DNA of 53,418 nt from CAZOVB01 sp964583095 (GTDB taxonomy: Bacteria > Planctomycetota > Phycisphaerae > SM23-33). Location: NCBI GenBank assembly GCA_964583095.1, contig CAZOVB010000027.1, forward strand, positions 1 through 53,418, written 5' to 3'. How positions within the stretch are numbered: the first letter of the stretch is position 1; each line of letters opens with the position of its first letter. Shown here one piece after another: positions 50,278 through 53,418 of the stretch. The notes beneath the pieces were generated by a model. It was given only the letters and a program-made list of their open reading frames with translations. It was not told the origin of the DNA and did not search any database. The translations under genes and the position numbers were made by a program.

Positions 50278-50544
50278 ATGAAACCAGAGTATAAAGAAAC
50301 TTTCAAAAGAGTTCAACAAACATACCCAGAATTTGAAATAGTTAAGGTACATGAAGAAGGGTCAGCAATATTTAACTTTGATGCTACAGACTTTACAGTG
50401 TCTTTTAGAAATAATAATTACATTACTTATATGGACCATTGGGAAAAGCAGCAAGATTTTTTAAGAGAAGGTATTTTTGTTGAACGTACAGTTGATACTG
50501 GTTGCTATACGGGAAAAACAGGGGTTGTAAGTCTTAACATTTAA
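50278..50544 (+). CDS. Unknown early protein
   Basis: 88 aa, alpha-beta (KETFKRVQQTYPEFEIVKVH; TDFTVSFRNNNYITYMDHWE). A strong AAAGGAG site precedes it, and promoter copy 1 lies directly upstream, so it should be highly expressed early. No domain recognised. Confidence 0.6.
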   Translation: MKPEYKETFKRVQQTYPEFEIVKVHEEGSAIFNFDATDFTVSFRNNNYITYMDHWEKQQDFLREGIFVERTVDTGCYTGKTGVVSLNI

Positions 50545-50559
50545 TAAATATAGATTTTT

Positions 50560-50586
50560 TTGGTTCTTCTCTTCAAAAAGAACCAA
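50560..50586 (+). promoter_or_regulatory. Intergenic hairpin
   Basis: TTGGTTCTT (50560-50568) pairs with AAGAACCAA (50578-50586) around a 9-nt loop. A T-run precedes rather than follows the stem, so it is not a normal rightward terminator. It may protect or process the short early mRNA between the genes at 50278 and 50609. Confidence 0.5.
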
Positions 50587-50608
50587 TAATTAATAAAGGA
50601 TAAGAACA

Positions 50609-50791
50609 ATGTTCATACTTATTACAGAATCTAAAAAAGGTATCAAAACAGTATCTGCAAGGTCATTATTTGAAGAGCAATTAAAAGAAAAAGGAGAGTA
50701 TTTGTTAAACAGTAATAGAATAAATTATTTTGAAATACAAAAAGAAGAGTTATCAAAAAATAAATTAGGTATTGGATACAAAACTTTTTAA
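50609..50791 (+). CDS. Unknown small early protein
   Basis: 60 aa, Lys/Glu-rich, one central helix (SARSLFEEQLKEKGEYLLNS) between short strands. The ribosome site is AAAGGAT. No family recognised. Confidence 0.5.
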   Translation: MFILITESKKGIKTVSARSLFEEQLKEKGEYLLNSNRINYFEIQKEELSKNKLGIGYKTF

Positions 50792-50817
50792 TAATTTAAT
50801 AAAAAGGAGAAAGAATT

Positions 50818-51015
50818 ATGTTTACAGTTGAGCAAGGAGAAAGAATTAAAGTATATCCTTATGACGTTAAGGATGGGGAAAGAATTGTTTGTAGATGCAA
50901 CAATACTCATGATGCAGAAATAATAGCGCAAGCATTAAATTTAAGATATGCAGTAAAAGATAACCCAAATTTATTAAATGGTGAATTGGATGACTATAAA
51001 ACAAGGTGGGTATAA
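50818..51015 (+). CDS. Small conserved-type early protein
   Basis: 65 aa. ERIVCRCNNTHDAEIIAQAL followed by NLRYAV resembles small phage proteins that carry an I-x-x-C-x-x-x-x-x-A-x-x-I-A-x-A-L-N element; their function is unknown. An AAAAAGGAGAAAGAATT leader precedes the ATG. Confidence 0.55.
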   Translation: MFTVEQGERIKVYPYDVKDGERIVCRCNNTHDAEIIAQALNLRYAVKDNPNLLNGELDDYKTRWV

Positions 51016-51018
51016 TAC

Positions 51019-51288
51019 ATGAGATTACAAGGAAATTACATCAAAATATTAAAAGCACTACAAAAAAACAAATTTCTTCATTCAAAAGGAATTGCAGAAG
51101 CGGTAGGTATTGATAATAGAAACATCAACCGTTATTTGATTAACCTCAAAGATAAGAAGTACATAACCAAAGATAAAGTTCCTGCTAAATGGGCACAGGA
51201 AAACCCGCGTCAAGCAGGAATTGCAAGATTTTGGAGACTTACCAAAATAGGGGAAAAAATCCTAAAAGACCTGAAAGAAAAAAATTAA
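51019..51288 (+). CDS. Winged-helix DNA-binding protein
   Basis: 89 aa. NYIKILKALQKNKFLHSKGI, then AEAVGIDNRNINRYLINLKD and KYITK form an HTH plus wing; a C-terminal helix (LTKIGEKILKDLKEKN) resembles MarR-like dimer arms. Only three bases separate it from the preceding gene. It is a candidate ligand for the operator array at 49324-49397 or for the duplicated promoter that begins at its stop codon. Confidence 0.7.
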   Translation: MRLQGNYIKILKALQKNKFLHSKGIAEAVGIDNRNINRYLINLKDKKYITKDKVPAKWAQENPRQAGIARFWRLTKIGEKILKDLKEKN

Positions 51289-51378
51289 AAAATTTTTTCA
51301 AAAAAGTGAAAAAAGTACTTGACAATCCGTATGGTATGATATATAGTATTAATTATAGTAAGAAACAAATAATAAAGG
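51288..51378 (+). promoter_or_regulatory. Early promoter, copy 2
   Basis: Same sequence as 50179-50267 except two inserted bases, which place TATAGT (51342-51347) exactly 17 bp from TTGACA (51319-51324); this copy should therefore be the stronger one. It starts at the last base of the winged-helix gene and runs into the 222-nt inverted-repeat element. Because of that element, the common ATAAAGGAGAAAG start region is split from its promoter. Confidence 0.85.
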
Positions 51379-51598
51379 TTAATTCCTTTATTGATCTTTC
51401 AAAGAGATAAATCGGAACCAGAAGACACAAACAGGTACCCGGAACACGAAGCACACGGAAAGACGGTACTAGTAACGGAGACCTTCTCAGGAAGGCTAAA
51501 ACAGAAACAAGATACGGACCCCCGAAGCGAACGGAAACGGAACACTGAAAAATGGTAACCAGAAAACGAGATTTGAAAGATCAATTAAGGAATTAACC
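51377..51598 (+). ncRNA. GGA-rich structured element closed by a 27-nt inverted repeat
   Basis: 51377-51403 (GGTTAATTCCTTTATTGATC then TTTCAAA) is complementary to 51572-51598 at 26 of 27 positions, one T-T mismatch. The 168-nt interior is 48% G+C (80 bases) in an AT-rich surrounding, and has about 74 A but only 14 T. It holds eight GGA trinucleotides, five of them in ACGGA, three imperfect repeats of GGAAC-x-GAAG-ACAC type, and a small hairpin CCTTC-TCAG-GAAGG (51482-51495). It lies between promoter copy 2 and the ribosome site of the next gene. Possible readings are an abundant small RNA, a leader control element, or an inserted element with terminal inverted repeats. Confidence 0.7.
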
Positions 51599-51617
51599 AA
51601 ATAAAGGAGAAAGAAGA

Positions 51618-51833
51618 ATGAGTGATGCAACAATAACAATTAATGGTAAAAAGATTGAATTAACTAATGATGAATGGGCTGTCTATAATAATTTAACAGA
51701 AAAACCTAAGCATATAGATAAAATTTGTAAAGAACTGGATTATAGACTATCTAGAGTAAGTCAAGCTTTAGGGATACTTGAATTAAGATTACTGATTGAA
51801 AGAGTTGGAGGCATGCGGTTTAAAAAATTATAA
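51618..51833 (+). CDS. Winged-helix protein resembling the DprA C-terminal domain
   Basis: 71 aa. LTNDEWAVYNNLTEKPKHID, then KICKELDYRLSRVSQALGIL and ELRLLIERVGGMRFKK match the winged-helix domain at the end of DprA in order: acidic start, HID, recognition helix, LE-x-x-x-L and G-G wing. It is expressed from promoter copy 2 through the 222-nt leader. Probably a DNA-binding regulator; dedicated DprA chemistry is not implied because the Rossmann domain is absent. Confidence 0.65.
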   Translation: MSDATITINGKKIELTNDEWAVYNNLTEKPKHIDKICKELDYRLSRVSQALGILELRLLIERVGGMRFKKL

Positions 51834-51844
51834 GAGGTTTGATA

Positions 51845-51916
51845 ATGATAATAGAAACAAATAATAAAAAATATTTCATAAATGATTTAATTCAAAAATA
51901 TGAAAAATTAAAGTAA
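51845..51916 (+). CDS. Possible 23-aa peptide
   Basis: ATG at 51845 follows AAGAGGTTTGATA and opens MIIETNNKKYFINDLIQKYE, ending KLK. It is polar and helical. Spacing in the run of small early genes and a usable ribosome site support it weakly. Confidence 0.35.
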   Translation: MIIETNNKKYFINDLIQKYEKLK

Positions 51917-51933
51917 GAAAAGGAGATTAAACT

Positions 51934-52077
51934 ATGGAATTAGTAATAATAAAAATAGGTTATAAAATATATGCAATTGATAAAGTTATATACGGTCTTG
52001 TAAATGATGAAAATATTTTTGAGCAAGTTTGTGAAGAACATGGTGATTTAATAAAAGATACTTTGCCTTATGATTAA
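51934..52077 (+). CDS. Small early protein (47 aa)
   Basis: ATG at 51934 follows an AAAAGGAG site and codes for MELVIIKIGYKIYAIDKVIY, then an acidic helix (NDENIFEQVCEEHGDLIKDT). No domain recognised. The start region and length support a real small gene. Confidence 0.55.
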   Translation: MELVIIKIGYKIYAIDKVIYGLVNDENIFEQVCEEHGDLIKDTLPYD

Positions 52078-52092
52078 AAAGGAGAAAGAAGA

Positions 52093-52299
52093 ATGAAAAA
52101 AGTAATTGAACAAATCAGAACAGCTTCATTAGATAGTTGGACAGAAGCAAAAAATGAAATGATGACTAATTCATCTACAAGGGTTAATGTTGTGTCTTTC
52201 TTTATGAGCAAGCCAGGAACAAATAAATATAACACGATTCTTACCAAAGCTGATCAAAATATTTTCTCTAAATTCATAGAATGGAAACAGGGGAATTAA
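52093..52299 (+). CDS. Unknown small early protein
   Basis: 68 aa, helical (KKVIEQIRTASLDSWTEAKN; LTKADQNIFSKFIEWKQGN), with the AAAGGAGAAAGAAGAATG start region shared with the genes at 50278 and 51618. This shared start region suggests gene-block duplications in this cluster. No family recognised. Confidence 0.55.
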   Translation: MKKVIEQIRTASLDSWTEAKNEMMTNSSTRVNVVSFFMSKPGTNKYNTILTKADQNIFSKFIEWKQGN

Positions 52300-52317
52300 T
52301 TATGGAAAATTTAATAA

Positions 52318-52416
52318 GATTATGTCTACCCTAAACCGCCTACACATTATAATTGCAGGTCAGTATTAGACGATAGAACCTTAAAATATTTTACAGAAAT
52401 TGAAAATAAATTATAA
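52318..52416 (+). pseudogene. Fragment of a second MuF-type head protein
   Basis: An open stretch of 32 codons without a start codon reads DYVYPKPPTHYNCRSVLDDR, then TLKYFTEIENKL. The PPTHYNCRS element is the signature of the Mu gpF-like domain end and parallels VPQPPLHPSCRST of the MuF-GNAT protein, although the flanking residues differ. The frame is closed by a stop just upstream. It is most simply a decayed remnant brought in by recombination. Confidence 0.55.
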
Positions 52417-52428
52417 AAATATCAAATA

Positions 52429-52470
52429 AGGAAGCCTGGGGTATAAAATCTTAGGCTTCTTCCTTTTATT
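52429..52470. terminator. Bidirectional-looking terminator
   Basis: GAAGCCT (52431-52437) pairs with AGGCTTC (52453-52459), followed rightward by TTCCTTTTATTT. It separates the converging rightward early cluster and the leftward gene at 52466-52672. Reading leftward, the stem is followed by an imperfect T-rich stretch (TTATTTGATA), so it may serve both directions. Confidence 0.7.
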
Positions 52471-52672
52471 TAAACCTCTCAGGCATAGGAACTACGTTAT
52501 CAGGTACCTTTATAATGTTTTGAACAGAAAAATAGCATGAAGACAATACAGAGGTTCTATTATCAAGGTTAATCCAATTAATTTCAAACGTTCTACTACC
52601 TTCATCAATATCAGATATAATTCCTAACCCTTTATTTTTATAATAAATTCTATCCCCTACTCTCAACTCCAT
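52466..52672 (-). CDS. CarD/Tudor-like small protein, copy 2
   Basis: 68 aa. RVGDRIYYKNKGLGIISDID, then FEINWINLDNRTSVLSSCYF and NIIKVPDNVVPM parallel the protein at 31200-31460 in the same order. The VGDR...G.G.I element resembles the RNA-polymerase-interaction domain of CarD and TRCF. An AAAAAGGAG site precedes the ATG. It is a single leftward gene isolated from the main operon, reading away from the gene-free repeat region, so it probably has its own promoter there. Confidence 0.6.
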   Translation of the reverse strand: MELRVGDRIYYKNKGLGIISDIDEGSRTFEINWINLDNRTSVLSSCYFSVQNIIKVPDNVVPMPERFK

Positions 52673-52821
52673 TTTTAACTCCTTTTTATATAAGTACTTA
52701 TTCTACATTAATTTTTATTAATTATAAGACAATATTATAATTTATTTTTGTAAAACAAATGAATTTATTATTAATAAAATGGTTAATTTACTTAAATTTA
52801 TTTTTGAAAATAATTGAATGT

Positions 52822-52902
52822 GGTACAGGTTAAGGGCAAAATGGTACAGGGTGGTCTCGAAAACAGGTAAAATGGGCTTCAAAAGGTTAAAAATGGTACA
52901 GG
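52822..52902 (+). repeat. GGTACAGG repeats, cluster 1 (three direct copies)
   Basis: Exact GGTACAGG at 52822-52829, 52843-52850 and 52895-52902; starts are 21 and 52 bp apart (about two and five helical turns). Two copies are preceded by AAAAT and followed by GGT. A degenerate relative, ACAGGTAAAATGGG, lies between them at 52863-52876. This phasing suggests binding sites for one protein on one DNA face. Confidence 0.8.
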
Positions 52903-53250
52903 GTAAAACTTTTTGAAAGCATGTTTTTTACAAGTTTTTGTATATTTAATTTAAGTGATATTAATTTTGTTGATTACATTAGTTTGTTACCAAAAAAAGT
53001 TAAAAAACACTAATAAAAACGATAAAATCAATTTATAACAAAATAAATTTGTTAAATGAAAATGATTATAAAATTTACAATCTGTTTAGTTAAATTTTCT
53101 CATAGATATTGACAGAGTGGGTTTTGTAGATTTTCTAAGTTCAATAAGATCAGTAACTTACGACATTCTGACGCCCATTTTTGTAGAAGAAGGGCCAAAA
53201 CTTGTAAATATGAGTACCATTTTACTTACTTTTTTGTAAATATTTTTAGT

Positions 53251-53412
53251 ACCCTGTACCACTTTTGTATATTTAATAAAATAAAACAAGGTGTTTTTAG
53301 GGTAAAACAGGCAAAAATTTCCCTAAATTACCATTTAGATAATCACAAAAAGATAAAGTTATACGTATATATATAGTATAGGCAGGAATATTTATGGTAC
53401 AGGCGGTACAGG
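53251..53412. repeat. GGTACAGG repeats, cluster 2 (one inverted, two direct copies)
   Basis: ACCCTGTACC at 53251-53260 is an inverted GGTACAGGGT; direct copies lie at 53396-53403 and 53405-53412, nine bases apart. A truncated inverted relative, AGTACCATTTTAC, is at 53214-53226. The last copies are a few bases from the window end, so further copies could exist beyond it if the molecule continues differently. Confidence 0.8.
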
Positions 53413-53418
53413 GTCTAC

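Larger units (their letters stand above)
52673..53418. other. Gene-free region with repeats; candidate packaging site or origin
   Basis: No convincing gene is present in either strand across about 750 bases. The first 120 bases are very AT-rich. Six GGTACAGG copies (listed separately) plus partial ones occur, and a slightly more GC-rich island at about 53100-53200 contains TTGACA (53109-53114) without a matching -10 box. ATACGTATATATATAGTATA at 53362-53381 could contain a promoter for the late operon. If the molecule is circular, this region adjoins the small terminase gene. Confidence 0.6.

Noticed and set aside
51189..51410. Rightward frame of 73 codons overlapping the winged-helix gene and promoter copy 2
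   Set aside because: It lies out of frame with a clear gene, spans a duplicated promoter, and its Lys-rich composition follows from the A-rich sequence; no ribosome site.
51390..51552. Rightward frame in the GGA-rich element (from a TTG) as a protein gene
   Set aside because: It needs a TTG start inside the closing stem and uses GC-rich codons unlike all neighbours. Kept only as an alternative explanation, not as a gene.
51404..51571. Template repeat of a diversity-generating retroelement, because of the A-rich sequence
   Set aside because: No reverse transcriptase gene and no matching variable repeat in the tailspike or any other gene of the window.
51399..51584. Leftward frame of 61 codons inside the GGA-rich element
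   Set aside because: Composition (Ser, Phe, Leu) is the mirror of the purine-rich strand; no ribosome site and no leftward promoter.
52919..53011. 30-codon rightward frame in the gene-free region
   Set aside because: No ribosome site, AT-driven composition, and it would interrupt a repeat-bearing control region.
52822..53412. CRISPR array from repeated GGTACAGG
   Set aside because: Repeats are only 8-10 bp, irregularly spaced and in both orientations; no cas gene.
1..53418. Lysogeny module (integrase, excisionase, CI/Cro pair) or tRNA genes
   Set aside because: No recognisable recombinase domain, no attachment-site-like duplication and no cloverleaf seen. The winged-helix proteins and operator array alone do not demonstrate lysogeny.

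Overview
The window reads as one essentially complete tailed-phage genome with a long, non-contractile tail (siphovirus-like class Caudoviricetes), opened just upstream of the small terminase gene. It is very AT-rich and almost fully coding. I see no integrase, no CI-type repressor with a recognisable domain, no tRNA gene, no transposase and no CRISPR array. The host cannot be named. Several observations suggest a Gram-negative-type or spirochaete-like cell: two lipoprotein signal peptides with loose lipoboxes, three other Sec signal peptides, and a gene-transfer-agent-like tail-tip module. Ribosome-binding sites are often AGAAAGAGAG or AAAGGAGAAAG, which suggests a host 16S rRNA ending in CCUCCUUUCU.

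Layout. (1) 204-29425, plus strand, is the virion operon: small and large terminase, portal, a putative HExxH metallopeptidase, scaffold, HK97-fold capsid, head-tail connectors, a MuF-GNAT fusion, neck and tail-terminator proteins, tail tube, tail-assembly chaperone with a clear -1 frameshift site, tape measure, the distal-tail/hub/NlpC/tip module, a beta-helix tailspike with an S74-type C-terminus, a lipoprotein and a holin-like protein, closed by a terminator at 29456. Non-standard cargo is interspersed: two exported beta-rich proteins, a GT-B-like glycosyltransferase and a SAM methyltransferase. (2) 49172 down to 29492, minus strand, is the early and replication operon: many small unknown early genes, a nucleoside deoxyribosyltransferase-like protein, RecB-like nuclease, SNF2 helicase, a putative SSB, AEP-type primase, UvrD-like helicase, family A DNA polymerase, VRR-NUC nuclease, M15 endolysin, and a membrane GT-C-like protein. 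(3) 49178-49549 is a mirror-symmetric divergent control region: a 57-bp perfect inverted repeat flanks four 15-bp operator-like repeats. (4) 49555-52299, plus strand, holds very small genes driven partly by a duplicated TTGACA promoter. One promoter copy leads into a 222-nt element closed by a 27-nt inverted repeat. (5) 52673-53418 (plus 1-203 if the molecule is circular) is gene-free and carries six GGTACAGG repeats.

How it works together. Divergent early transcription probably starts from the mirrored region under control of the operator array. The leftward operon supplies a largely self-sufficient replication and recombination set plus lysis enzymes. The rightward late operon builds the particle. 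The gene-free repeat region next to the terminase genes is a natural candidate for the packaging site or the replication origin.

Most unusual points: the 222-nt GGA-rich element inside the 5' leader of a duplicated promoter, the mirror-symmetric operator region, signal peptides on genes inside the virion operon (including the tailspike), the MuF-GNAT fusion with a second MuF fragment 42 kb away, and two paralogous CarD-like small proteins.
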